DNA from: an uncultured Saccharospirillaceae bacterium
GTDB taxonomy: Bacteria; Pseudomonadota; Gammaproteobacteria; Pseudomonadales; Oceanobacteraceae
Direction of reading: 5' to 3'
DNA length: 64,000 nt
NCBI GenBank assembly: GCA_947503895.1
Contig: CANNFT010000010.1
Coordinates: forward strand, 62,001 to 126,000
Positions 46,681-55,110 of this stretch are shown here, piece after piece. The number at the start of each line of letters is the position of its first letter. Within the stretch, counting starts at the first letter, position 1. Below the pieces are notes generated by a model, which worked only from the letters and a program-made list of their open reading frames with translations, was not told the origin of the DNA and did not search any database. The translations under genes and the position numbers were made by a program.

Positions 46681-46693
46681 ATAAGGATATTCT

Positions 46694-47254
46694 ATGCCAA
46701 GCGAACTATCTAAAAGTGTGTTATTTGAATATCTAAATGAATTGCTTCATGAAACAGACGTGAGCGCACGGCGTAGTCAGCCACTGGCGAGTAAAGAAAA
46801 AGTCCTTATCTTGTCGTCTGCATGGACTGAGCATTTCTCGGCGATACCCAATAAAACAGTCCATGTCGATGATGGTACACCGTCAGCGTTACAGTTTTTA
46901 AAAGACACCATTGCTCCCAACAACCGAATGATTCCGTGTTATAGCCCCTTCTCACTGATGTCTTTGCAGACTCCGTATAATCCTGAGAGTCATTCAAAAC
47001 CTAATGAGACGCAACGTTATTCAACGTCTACACCTAAAGAGTCATCGCAAAAGAGTAAAGCATTGCTATCGAAAAACACTCAATCAAACCGTTCGTTATC
47101 AGGCAGTCCACAGGATGACCATCAAAAAAATGATCGGCACTTAGCCTCTCTGGTATTGTTGAATCTTCTTTTCGTGATACCTGAATCGAACTTAAAACGT
47201 TATTGCATGCAACAGTGCCAAACACTGCTGGGACAAAATAGAAGGGTGGCATGA
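46694..47254 (+). CDS. Uncharacterised protein between parC and parP
   Basis: The 186-residue protein has no domain I recognise. Its N-terminus (KSVLFEYLNELLHE) resembles the first helix of the following ParP-like protein (VVQEYMDSLLSDLF). The centre (about 90-150) is Ser/Gln/Lys-rich and probably disordered, and the C-terminus has a hydrophobic helix (LASLVLLNLLFVIP). It lies 13 nt after parC and overlaps parP (ATGATG), so it is part of the operon. A truncated or divergent relative of ParP, or a separate adaptor, are both possible. Confidence 0.75.
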   Translation: MPSELSKSVLFEYLNELLHETDVSARRSQPLASKEKVLILSSAWTEHFSAIPNKTVHVDDGTPSALQFLKDTIAPNNRMIPCYSPFSLMSLQTPYNPESHSKPNETQRYSTSTPKESSQKSKALLSKNTQSNRSLSGSPQDDHQKNDRHLASLVLLNLLFVIPESNLKRYCMQQCQTLLGQNRRVA

Positions 47255-48309
47255 TGTCTGGTCGCTCTAATCGCCCGCTCACGGAACCGCAAACCAAAAG
47301 TAAAGTGGATGTGGTGGTTCAAGAGTATATGGATTCATTACTGAGTGATTTATTTCCTGACTTATCACCAGAAGAAGCTGTCTTACCTGACATTGAGCCA
47401 ACCGAAGTTTCAGCAGCAGAAGAAACCAGTGATGACCCGACGATAGAGCTGACCGACGCTGAGGAAGATCGCCTTAGTGAAGTGAATAATGAGGTCGTCA
47501 TTGAAACAGACGAAGTGCCTTCGGCCATCGAAGCCGAGCCTGAAGTAGAAGTTGAGCTTGACGTGGAAGTCGAGCCTGAAGTAGAAGTTGAGCTTGACGT
47601 GGAAGTCGAGCCTGAACCATTGACCGACCCCCTTCCTGAGATAACAGCTGAGCCCGTTATACAGGCTCAAACATTGGACACACCATTAGACGAACCAGCA
47701 GTAATGATAGAAGTGGCGGAACCTGAGCCCGTTTTTCAGGCAGAAGTAGGGGATATCGCCACGACGCAAGTGCCTGTCGAAACGCCTCCGGATGTCGAAG
47801 TGGTGCAGGAACTGGACATCGCGCCGTCAAAACCGGTAGTGCCTCGGCGATATCCGAATGCGCCTGATTGGGCCCAAGAACCATTCGAAGTATTGTTATT
47901 CGACGTATGCGGTTTAAAGCTTGGTGTGCCCATGGAAGCTCTGGGCAGAATCATAAAAACGAAAGAAGAGCCTCATAATATCATTGGTAAACCACCATGG
48001 TTTATGGGCGCCTATGATGAAAGTGAGCAACGGCTTTATGTGGTCGACACGGCAATGTACATCATGCCGGAGAAAGGTTTCGACATGACCGAATTGGGTT
48101 TTTCTTATGTGATTCAATTACAGCGCAGTCGTTGGACATTAGCCTGTAAGGAAGTCCAAACCACCGTCCGTATAGAACCTGAGCAAGTAAAATGGCGCAG
48201 CCAAGACGGCAAAAGGCCCTGGCTCGCCGGTACTATTATTGACCATATGTGCGCATTGATTCATGTCGACAGCTTGGTCGATTTACTGGAAAGTGAAATT
48301 AAACCTTGA
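47251..48309 (+). CDS. parP: CheW-like array-positioning protein ParP
   Basis: The 352-residue protein has a short N-terminal helix, a long acidic Glu/Val/Pro-rich region (about 30-200) and a C-terminal CheW-like domain (about 212-350: 'LLFDVCGLKLGVPMEALGRI', 'GAYDESEQRLYVVDTA'). This is the ParP layout, in which the CheW-like domain binds CheA and receptors. The acidic part contains a 36-nt tandem duplication (47536-47571 and 47572-47607). In P. aeruginosa the equivalent gene is PA1463. Confidence 0.83.
   Translation: MMSGRSNRPLTEPQTKSKVDVVVQEYMDSLLSDLFPDLSPEEAVLPDIEPTEVSAAEETSDDPTIELTDAEEDRLSEVNNEVVIETDEVPSAIEAEPEVEVELDVEVEPEVEVELDVEVEPEPLTDPLPEITAEPVIQAQTLDTPLDEPAVMIEVAEPEPVFQAEVGDIATTQVPVETPPDVEVVQELDIAPSKPVVPRRYPNAPDWAQEPFEVLLFDVCGLKLGVPMEALGRIIKTKEEPHNIIGKPPWFMGAYDESEQRLYVVDTAMYIMPEKGFDMTELGFSYVIQLQRSRWTLACKEVQTTVRIEPEQVKWRSQDGKRPWLAGTIIDHMCALIHVDSLVDLLESEIKP
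47536..47616 (+). repeat. 36-nt in-frame tandem repeat in parP
   Basis: Two perfect 36-nt units (47536-47571, 47572-47607) plus 9 nt of a third encode EPEVEVELDVEV twice. The repeat number is probably variable between strains. It lengthens the acidic linker without affecting the CheW-like domain. Confidence 0.85.
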
Positions 48310-48456
48310 ATGGATTCCTCAACCCACTGGCACACAACCTGCTCTAGTCTAAACTGAGGGATGAAATGATATGATTTTGACAGCGTGCAATGTGAGACAT
48401 AGAGAATAACATCATGCCTTATTTGTACTGGATGCACTATTTTAGAGGTGGCAGCT

Positions 48457-48939
48457 ATGAGCACCTATGAAGCGAAAGGGGTTGCAGAAGATCCCGTGCT
48501 GCAATGGGTTACGTTTCGGCTAGATAACGAAACTTATGGCATCAATGTAATGCAAGTACAAGAAGTCTTGCGGCATACTGAAATCGCACCGGTGCCGGGT
48601 GCCCCCCCATATGTATTAGGGATCATTAATTTACGGGGTAATGTTGTTACCGTTATTGACACTCGACTGCGATTTGGGCTCCAGCAAACCGAAACAAATG
48701 ATCAAACCCGAATTGTCATCATTGAGACTGAAAACCAAGTAGTCGGCATTTTGGTTGATGCCGTTGCCGAAGTGGTTTATTTACGACAATCTGAAATTGA
48801 AACCACACCGAATGTGGGAAATGAAGAAACCGCAAAATTTATTCAAGGTGTCTGCCATAAAAATGACGAGCTATTGATATTGGTGGATCTTGAAAAAATG
48901 ATGTCTGATGAAGAATGGGCTGATTTAGCAGACCTCTAA
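48457..48939 (+). CDS. cheW: Chemotaxis coupling protein CheW (motor system)
   Basis: The 160-residue CheW domain has VTFRLDNETYGINVMQVQEV, 'PPYVLGIINLRGNVVTVIDT' and ILVDLEKMM. It couples receptors to the CheA at 40216. ATG 48457 is preceded by AGAGGTG; an in-frame GTG at 48448 overlaps that site and is rejected. It is 147 bp after parP. Confidence 0.95.
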   Translation: MSTYEAKGVAEDPVLQWVTFRLDNETYGINVMQVQEVLRHTEIAPVPGAPPYVLGIINLRGNVVTVIDTRLRFGLQQTETNDQTRIVIIETENQVVGILVDAVAEVVYLRQSEIETTPNVGNEETAKFIQGVCHKNDELLILVDLEKMMSDEEWADLADL

Positions 48940-49116
48940 TTCGGGCGGCTTTTCCGCTCGTTACTTGCATGAAAATAGGCATAAAAAGAAAAATTCGTCC
49001 TGCCATATTTCGTATATCGAAGCAGTAAAGTGGCAGGACAGTCATGACATCTTCCTTAACCCATTTACTTGACCTATTTAGTAACACCCCAATTAAATAT
49101 CACTGAGTATAAGGCC

Positions 49117-49539
49117 ATGTTTGAAAATATTTTAAATAACCAAGGACTGGTCATTGTATTAGGAATTTTAGCCATATTGTCTATCGGTACTGTCTTCATT
49201 GCCTATTTAAATCGCCGAGCGACGTCTCGCTTACAGCGAATGCATAAAACGGAAGTCAATCAGTTGCAACAGGATGTACAGGCAATGGCTAAGAGCGCCG
49301 TTGGTATGGGGCAAAAAGTATTAGAAATGGAAAGGCGACTGAACGATGTACTAAAAAAACAGTTTACAATTTTAAATAGCCAACCTGAGCATCCGTCCTA
49401 CGATCAAGCCACTCGCCTCATTGCAATGGGGGCATCACAGCAAGATTTAGTGAACAGCTGCGGATTTTCCCATGCAGAAGCAGAGCTATTGTTTAGCTTA
49501 AATAAGTACAAAAATGATGATAGAAAAACATTGCAGTAA
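49117..49539 (+). CDS. DUF2802 protein at the end of the che operon
   Basis: The 140-residue protein has one N-terminal membrane helix (about 10-30, 'LVIVLGILAILSIGTVFIAYL' region), a coiled coil (about 35-80), and a C-terminal helical motif YDQATRLIAMGASQQDLVNS followed by CGFSHAEAELL, typical of DUF2802. Relatives lie downstream of cheW in Pseudomonas (PA1465). Function unknown. I prefer ATG 49117 over an in-frame TTG at 49069. Confidence 0.8.
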   Translation: MFENILNNQGLVIVLGILAILSIGTVFIAYLNRRATSRLQRMHKTEVNQLQQDVQAMAKSAVGMGQKVLEMERRLNDVLKKQFTILNSQPEHPSYDQATRLIAMGASQQDLVNSCGFSHAEAELLFSLNKYKNDDRKTLQ

Positions 49540-49917
49540 ATCATCGTTTTTATAGTGGAGCTGAACGATTAATACGTCATTCACATGCAGGCGATTAAAT
49601 TTTTATCCTTCGTACGACGCTGACAAAACAAGAATTTATACAGTGCACTTTCCAACACATGTTGATTATGAATCTATGACCAAAGTACTAAAAATTAATA
49701 TGTTTAGAATACCGACAGGTTATTCTTGAATATTGTTAAGCCTGTAAAGAATTAAATGAAATTAATGGTGCAACTCTTATAGCCGCTTCAGAATATTCCA
49801 CGGGTTAGTCGTTCTAGGAGTATCAAAAATCGCGTTTAATACTATTAGTTACTATAGCCAATAACCAGCCACCTATACTTAGATTGAAGAATGTATATAT
49901 AAAGCTGGAGTAGGCCT
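49540..49917. other. Intergenic region upstream of the rhodanese gene
   Basis: 378 bp, AT-rich, no credible gene and no clear terminator for the che operon. A TATATAAAG sequence near 49893-49901 could be part of a promoter for the next gene, but no convincing -35 was found. Confidence 0.4.
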
Positions 49918-50475
49918 ATGAAGCGGTTGTTGATTCTCTTCCTGTTCAAGTTCGTTCTGATTCTCCCCATCTGTTTCTCTGTCCAAGCTGATCAAGTTGA
50001 AGCCATCACCGGTGCCAAAACCATTGATGCATTTGAAGCCATGGGTTTGTTCCATCAAGGTGCGACATTCATAGATGTACGAGAAGATTTTGAATATCAG
50101 CTTGGGCACATTCGCAGTGCTCTGCATTTAGATTTAAAAAGAGAATTTAATGACCTGTATTTAATCGAGACATTAGATCGGAATATTCCTATCGTCATTT
50201 ATTGTAACAGTGCCCACTGTTATCGCAGTGCCGTCGCCACATTTTTAGCAGTAGCGTGGGGTTACGAGAACGTACATTACTTTAAAGACGGATACTTCAC
50301 ATGGTTGGCGCTTGATTTGCCAGTTGTCATGGGAAAAAGTCGAGATGAAACGGCACAAGTGGAGGAGGCGGATTCTTTTTGGCGCACCAGCATGAAAGAA
50401 GCATTGGCAGCCGTGCAAATTGCGAAAGCTGAAAATGATGTCGTTATGCCCATGTTAGAAATCATCACTCAGTAG
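49918..50475 (+). CDS. Secreted rhodanese-like protein
   Basis: The 185-residue protein has a signal peptide (about 1-24, 'LLILFLFKFVLILPICFSV') and a single rhodanese domain with FIDVREDFEYQLGHI and the active-site loop YCNSAHCYRSAVA, whose central Cys-Tyr-Arg-Ser is the expected catalytic position. It should act in the periplasm as a sulfurtransferase or sulfur carrier. Substrate unknown. No operon partner is visible. GGAG precedes the ATG. Confidence 0.87.
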   Translation: MKRLLILFLFKFVLILPICFSVQADQVEAITGAKTIDAFEAMGLFHQGATFIDVREDFEYQLGHIRSALHLDLKREFNDLYLIETLDRNIPIVIYCNSAHCYRSAVATFLAVAWGYENVHYFKDGYFTWLALDLPVVMGKSRDETAQVEEADSFWRTSMKEALAAVQIAKAENDVVMPMLEIITQ

Positions 50476-50509
50476 GCATAGATCGGCCTAACCCAATAAG
50501 GGTTGCTCT

Positions 50510-50595
50510 ACAGAGTTGCTTTAATCTCTGGCCACGTGGTATTTCAAGCCCAAGGCGTACTTTTGAAGATCTAACGGGTTAAATCAAAAAAGCAC
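50510..50595 (-). repeat. Dispersed repeat, minus-oriented copy (after the rhodanese gene)
   Basis: Positions 50569-50595 are the exact reverse complement of 42599-42625, and weaker similarity extends to about 50510 (CTCTGGCCA, TATTTCAAG, AGGCGTA). The two copies are 8 kb apart in inverted orientation. A small inverted repeat AACCC-AATAA-GGGTT lies just upstream. Confidence 0.7.
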
Positions 50596-50776
50596 GACTT
50601 CCCACATTGAATGCATATTCACTATGACCCAAGATTGTGTGGAGACCTTGGCCTGTCAGCCTTGCTCAACCCATCTATTTCTTATGTGACAACCCTGTAT
50701 TGTGCGCTGGAAAGCCTATAAACGGCGTAACCAACTGATTCTAATGCAAAAAATAGAAGTAATAGACAAAAAGGAC

Positions 50777-50804
50777 GTGACAACGCTCCTCCAATACGTA
50801 TAAT
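50777..50804 (+). promoter_or_regulatory. Promoter of the tRNA-Ala/tRNA-Glu operon
   Basis: GTGACA (50777-50782) and a perfect TATAAT (50799-50804) are 16 nt apart and are followed by the GC-rich discriminator GCACGGCG. This is typical of stringently controlled stable-RNA promoters. It lies 33 nt upstream of tRNA-Ala. Confidence 0.8.
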
Positions 50805-50837
50805 GCACGGCGTTCGTCGAGAGACGACCACGGTTGA

Positions 50838-50913
50838 GGGGCCATAGCTCAGATGGGAGAGCGCAACACTGGCAGTGTTGAGGTCGGCGGTTCGATCCCG
50901 CCTGGCTCCACCA
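50838..50913 (+). tRNA. tRNA-Ala (GGC)
   Basis: A 76-nt cloverleaf with acceptor GGGGCCA paired to TGGCTCC (one G-T pair), anticodon stem CAACA/TGTTG with loop CTGGCAG (anticodon GGC), T-arm with GGTTCGATCCC-type loop, and encoded CCA. First gene of a two-tRNA operon. Confidence 0.97.
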
Positions 50914-50960
50914 GAGAAATTTGGCAACCAAGCTAAACTTGTTAAAACAAGTTCCTAAGT

Positions 50961-51036
50961 GTCCCGTTCGTCTAGAGGCCTAGGACACCGCCCTTTCACG
51001 GCGGTAACAGGGGTTCGACTCCCCTACGGGATACCA
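50961..51036 (+). tRNA. tRNA-Glu (TTC)
   Basis: A 76-nt cloverleaf with acceptor GTCCCGT/ACGGGAT, anticodon stem CCGCC/GGCGG with loop CTTTCAC (anticodon TTC), T-arm GGGG-TTCGACT-CCCC and encoded CCA. Its last 22 nt (51015-51036) are repeated perfectly at 51120-51141 and 51228-51249, as expected of an integration target. Confidence 0.97.
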
Positions 51037-51065
51037 CTTTCTTTTATGCTTTATTTCTCTAAAGC

Positions 51066-51141
51066 GTGAAAGTGCGGTGTAGACACCGCGCCATCCAGTT
51101 AGCACGACGCTATCAGAGATCGACTCCCCTACGGGATACCA
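51066..51141 (+). repeat. tRNA-Glu-like 76-nt repeat 1
   Basis: Same length as tRNA-Glu. The last 22 nt are identical to the tRNA 3' end including CCA, but the 5' part differs and cannot pair with the acceptor. A GCGGTG-TAGA-CACCGC hairpin lies inside, followed by CATCCAGTTAGCACGACGCT. It is not a functional tRNA. Confidence 0.85.
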
Positions 51142-51173
51142 TTTCTTCTTTCACCTGAGTTAAAAACTTAGAT

Positions 51174-51249
51174 GTGAAAGTGCGGCGCAGACACCGCGCC
51201 ATCCAATTAGCACGACGCTATCAGAGATCGACTCCCCTACGGGATACCA
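51174..51249 (+). repeat. tRNA-Glu-like 76-nt repeat 2
   Basis: Like repeat 1, with the same perfect 22-nt tRNA-Glu 3' end at 51228-51249. It differs by a few bases (GCGGCG for GCGGTG, CCAATTAG for CCAGTTAG). Spacing from repeat 1 is 32 nt. Confidence 0.85.
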
Positions 51250-51279
51250 CTTTTCTTTTATGTTTTATTTCTCTAAAGC

Positions 51280-51355
51280 GTGAAAGTGCGGTGTAGACAC
51301 CGCGCCATCCAGTTAGCACGACGCTATCAGAGTTTGATTCTCACGTTGGATAACA
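51280..51355 (+). repeat. tRNA-Glu-like 76-nt repeat 3
   Basis: The 5' and central parts match repeat 1 closely. The 3' tRNA-derived end has diverged (ends GGATAACA instead of GGGATACCA) but length is kept at exactly 76 nt. It starts the first ~331-bp tandem unit (51280-51610). Confidence 0.82.
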
Positions 51356-51384
51356 CTTTTTTCAATTTTCTTTTGATCTATAGC

Positions 51385-51520
51385 TTTTCGGCTCCCGATT
51401 CTTTTTTGCGGGGTTGGCACCCCACACCCCGCTTCGCGGCTGTCCATCCTCCCTACGACCTTATATATTTCCAGCCTACAAGGTGGGCGGTCGTCTGTAA
51501 GGCCGCATTATTGTGATCGC
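51385..51520 (+). repeat. Dispersed structured repeat, copy B
   Basis: Related to copies A (32410) and C (51720). It has a GCGGGGT/ACCCCGC stem, a TTCGCGGCTG block, TTATATATT, GGTGGGCGGTCG...GGCCGC and TTGTGATCG. A perfect 8-bp hairpin GCAGTACG/CGTACTGC follows at 51538-51558 with a short T-run. Confidence 0.75.
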
Positions 51521-51610
51521 TACAATTATATTTTCAGGCAGTACGGAAAGCGTACTGCTTTGTATCTATGCAATTGTCACTTTTTCTTTCGTCGAGTGAA
51601 AAACTTAGGT

Positions 51611-51686
51611 GTGAAAGTGTGGCGCAGACACCGCGTCATCCAGTTAGCACGACGCTATCAGAGTTTGATTCTCTTATTGGATAACA
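51611..51686 (+). repeat. tRNA-Glu-like 76-nt repeat 4
   Basis: Diverged 3' end like repeat 3; starts the second tandem unit (51611-51944, 334 bp). The centre, CCAGTTAGCACGACGCTATC, is unchanged. Confidence 0.82.
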
Positions 51687-51719
51687 CATTTTCTTCAATT
51701 TTCTTTTGATCTATAGCTT

Positions 51720-51851
51720 TTCGGCTCCCGATTCTTTTTTGCGGGGTTTGCACCCCACACCCCGCTTCGCGGCTGTCCATCCTCCCTACGACCTTATATA
51801 TTTCCAGTCTACAAAGTGGGCGGTTGTCTGTCAGGCCGCAATATTGTGATC
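51720..51851 (+). repeat. Dispersed structured repeat, copy C
   Basis: Nearly identical to copy B, with scattered substitutions. The hairpin downstream (from about 51870) reads GCAGTATG/CGTACTGC, so a C-to-T change keeps the pair as G-U. This weakly supports a selected RNA structure. Confidence 0.75.
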
Positions 51852-51944
51852 GCTACAATTATATTTTCAGGCAGTATGGAAAGCGTACTGCTTCGTATCT
51901 ATGCGATTGTCACTTCTTCTTTCATTCAAGTTAAAAACTTAGAT

Positions 51945-52020
51945 GTGAAAGTGCGGCGCAGACACCGCGCCATCCAGTTAGCACGACGCTAACAGAGTTT
52001 GATTCTCACGTTGGCTAACA
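51945..52020 (+). repeat. tRNA-Glu-like 76-nt repeat 5
   Basis: Last full unit before cassette 1. Ends GGCTAACA. It is followed by a truncated copy of the structured repeat (about 52040-52080) that is cut inside GCGGGG, exactly where homology to toxin coding sequence begins. Confidence 0.8.
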
Positions 52021-52080
52021 CTTTTTCTTCAATTTTCTTTTGATCTACAGCTTTTCGGCTTCCGATTCTTTTTTGCGGGG

Positions 52081-53440
52081 GCGGTTGGCACCGCGACCAA
52101 AGCAGGATTAAGTGGGAAAACAAAAAAATTAGAAAACCTACTGCCTTTTCTACTGATAGCAATAGAGATCTATAAAGACCCTGAAGGGTTTGAATTTATG
52201 ATGAGTGCAATTGAGAGTGAGGATGATCTTTGGGTGTGGGTGGAATATATCGCTGAAAGTGTTGCCATTCAAGGCGGAATAATGACTCTTGCCTACTTTA
52301 ACCCTAACCAATCTGCCGTACCGGAAGCATTGCCTCTTTCGTCTATAATGGCGTCAGCCTATGCCGACAAAAAAGTAGAGGTGAAGTTGGGCAGGATGTG
52401 ATCAAAATTCTCGGACCTATAGCAAAAAACGTCATAAAAAACGGAACAAGTCCAAAGCACTTTACTAAAGGCTTAAAATTATTTTTAAAAGAAGTGGCAG
52501 ATCCATCCCATATCCACTGGAAGAGCGCACTTAAAAGTGGCAACACATTACGCTATCTCACAACGCTTGGTGGAACTAAATTACGGGCTTTTATTCGTAG
52601 TAGCAAAAATTGGCGAGTAAACAGGTGGGTGGTATTGATGTCGCTAGTATATCTGGCAGAAGAACAACGAAATGGCACGCTGGCTATACCGAAAAATAGG
52701 TGGAAAAATCTAGTGGCGGATACTTTTTCGGGGTTTGCTTGGAGGCAGCATGGAGCCATGTTTCAATTAAGCCAAATAGCGTATTATCATTTGCATAATA
52801 AATTTGCTGGAGGCCCCAAAATTATTACGATTGAAGGATTGAGAAAGGCGCATGAGTTGGTTAATGGAGATCATAGTGATATTAGTTATGGCCGTCTAAT
52901 TGACATCGTATTATCGGATGGAATTGTTGGTGAGGTCTGGGTCGAAACAAAGTCATTTAAATTGGACTGGTTTACACAAAGCCTTCGAAAAAAAAATCGC
53001 CAAGTGGCATTCAGTTAACAGAACCTAGAGACTACTATAGACAGTTTTTCCATGATATGCGGATGAATGATGAATTTATTAATGAACTAAATAAGGCTAC
53101 GATTATTCCTGGTGATGGTCTTAGTACTACAAACAGCAAATATCTCTGGTATTTCCATGATTTTAATGTCAGTGCACAGTCAACCAAGCGTCCGACAAGT
53201 AACGATATAGCATTGGCTCAAAAAGAGTTATGCAAAGAGACAAAAATCAAGGAAAAAAAGGAATTTTATGAATACAATTTGTCAGGGAGTGCCATTGCCA
53301 TAAAGAAAATGTGTAATGCCAATAAAGCTAATATTAAGTTGCGAAACACGAGTAATTATTTAGAAGACGTTTTAGAAAGATTTGCTGAGAACTTAAATAT
53401 TCAAGATTTCGTGAATACGGTAAAAGAAATAGATAAATAA
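52081..53440 (+). pseudogene. Polymorphic-toxin C-terminal region, cassette 1 (5'-truncated, two frameshifts)
   Basis: Conceptual translation in three frames follows the 626-residue protein at 59137 from its 'GVLGAVT' region to its end. Segment one (52081-52401) has LENLLPFLL and DDLWVWVEYI, segment two (52398-53018) has the putative nuclease motif LIDIVL...WVETKS (Asp at 52902, Glu at 52944, Lys at 52950), and segment three runs to 53440. Both joins need a -1 shift and lie at A-runs (A6 near 52368, A9 near 52990). There is no start codon or secretion region. As read, it makes no intact toxin. Sequencing error at the A-runs would restore only a 5'-truncated frame. Confidence 0.8.
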
Positions 53441-53460
53441 TAGCTAAAAAAGGCGAGAAA

Positions 53461-54346
53461 ATGACGATGTATGTTTTTCCTGAAATAGACACATCTTATT
53501 GGAAGTTAAATGACAAGGACTGGGTGCGTGAACTTAAGGATCAGTGGTCCCAACAAATAGAGCCTATGTTTAGTTGGGGTGTAGGCAAAAGCAAAAAAGG
53601 GGTCACTATTATTAAACAAATATTTTCTCACTGGAAAAATGCCAGACTTCAAATCTTTGCAAGATTGGTATAACCATGATCGTCATCTGGACTTGTTTTG
53701 TTTTTTGTGGCTGCATCCTGAGATTGATGAATCATTACTGAAGTCACTACGTAATGAATATGTAACATCACCTCTTGTACTTAAAGAGGATGTTATGGTT
53801 GGAATTCGCCTTTTTGTTGAGTATGCTACACTTTTTCCGGCAGGGGGGTATTCTGAGGAAAAAACATTGACGATGCTAAGCACCCATGGGAATAATGAAC
53901 TGTATTTTAGGGTGATATTTGGTGATTTGGACGTTCCAAATATCCCAGAAGATAATTCACAGAGTTGGTCGATTAGCAAAAAGCGGGCGAAATTAGAAAA
54001 CTTAATAGCTATGACCTTCTGGTTGTGCAACGAAAAGGTGATACCCTATAATGAGGAGTGCTTATATCCCAGTGAATTGTATCTAGATTATTGGTATTGG
54101 TGTTTTCCAACAAATGAAGATTTATTTAATAATCCAAAGTCTAAGAAATCCATTCCAGTGGTTGAATTAGCACTCTTTAGGATACATCACTTTGATACAG
54201 AAAAAGAAGGAGATACTTGCCGCACTCGGTTTGTAAAAAAAATTCGCAAAATACTGGATGAACGTGATTTTATTTCAGTATTCAAACAAATGTGGTTGGA
54301 TGTAAAAGAGGGGAAGATTGAAATTGAAAACCCTTGGAAGCGCTAG
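53461..54346 (+). pseudogene. Immunity-like gene of cassette 1, frameshifted
   Basis: Two overlapping frames (53461-53673 and 53639-54346) together match the 298-residue protein at 61017: YWKLNDKDWV versus AWKLDDPDWV at the start, GKMPDF versus GKIPKF at the join, then a shared WLHP and a common C-terminal pattern (VKKIRKILDERD versus VEKVRKIFNERP). A single extra base near 53635 (CACTGGAAA where CACGGAAA would keep frame) explains the break. The second part alone (235 residues) could still be translated from ATG 53639. Family not recognised. Confidence 0.72.
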
Positions 54347-54419
54347 GTAATCAGTTCAGACTAACCTGTTAACAGGCACCAAGTATAAAAGGTGCCATCG
54401 CGATACCGCTAAATAAACT

Positions 54420-54887
54420 TTAGCTGTCATATTCTTTAAGTTGTAATTCAATATCGCCTTGGCAATTTTGAGACCAAGACGCGTGCCAGTAGTCAGTTCC
54501 TGCTTTAACATCAAGATTAGAAACTCCAGAAGCAATTAAAAGCAGAGTCAGTGCTGAGCAATAGTCAACGGCTTCGCGATCCCAGCCTTCTACCTCAATG
54601 GTGACTTTATGAGATTGGTTTTTCAGAGAGATAACCATATCCTCTACATTGTCGTTGTAAGTCTGCTGATACATGGTGATAAGTTCGTCACCTGCTTGAT
54701 AATTTGAATAAGGTGTTAGTGTAGAGTCAAATATAGACATGGCCTTTTCATAATTATAAGTTTTCAATATGGTAAGGGCTTCAGAGTTCTCATTCAGCTC
54801 AAGGTGTTCAATTAAGGTGTTAAGATCATCATAATGTTTTTGGCTTTGTACCGTGAATGTTGCGTTTAATATAAATTCAGTTGACAT
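54420..54887 (-). CDS. Uncharacterised 155-residue protein, only minus-strand gene accepted
   Basis: An open frame on the minus strand encodes 155 residues without signal peptide or membrane segment. It is rich in Asp, Glu, Thr and Tyr, and I recognise no family. It starts at ATG 54887 (minus strand) with an AGAG-type site upstream. Codon use and length suggest a real gene. Position between two toxin cassettes makes an orphan immunity gene possible, but nothing in the sequence proves this. Confidence 0.6.
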   Translation of the reverse strand: MSTEFILNATFTVQSQKHYDDLNTLIEHLELNENSEALTILKTYNYEKAMSIFDSTLTPYSNYQAGDELITMYQQTYNDNVEDMVISLKNQSHKVTIEVEGWDREAVDYCSALTLLLIASGVSNLDVKAGTDYWHASWSQNCQGDIELQLKEYDS

Positions 54888-55110
54888 ATAGAACTCTAAT
54901 GTGACCTGTGGATTGGTAGAAACTTACTCAGATTCAACACATATGTGGTGTTTGCAAGTGGTGAATTTTCTGTATACAGCGCAATCATCACTGCGCAGAC
55001 GGGTAATGAAGTTAAGGCGACGACCTTGCAATTGATTCTCTATACGTTGCATTTGACCAAGAAAAAATGGTACTCGAAAACCAAGAAACGATCAATGTTA
55101 CCGGCAACAG
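54888..55110. other. Non-coding stretch before the cassette 2 boundary repeat
   Basis: About 220 bp with no credible gene on either strand. It separates the minus-strand gene from the boundary repeat and probably contains that gene's promoter. Nothing else recognised. Confidence 0.4.

Noticed and set aside
51066..52020. Repeat array as a CRISPR
   Set aside because: Units are 76 nt, spacers are unequal and themselves repetitive, and no cas gene is present.
53635..53675. The two overlapping frames at 53461-53673 and 53639-54346 as separate genes
   Set aside because: Together they match one continuous protein encoded at 61017, so a frameshift is simpler.
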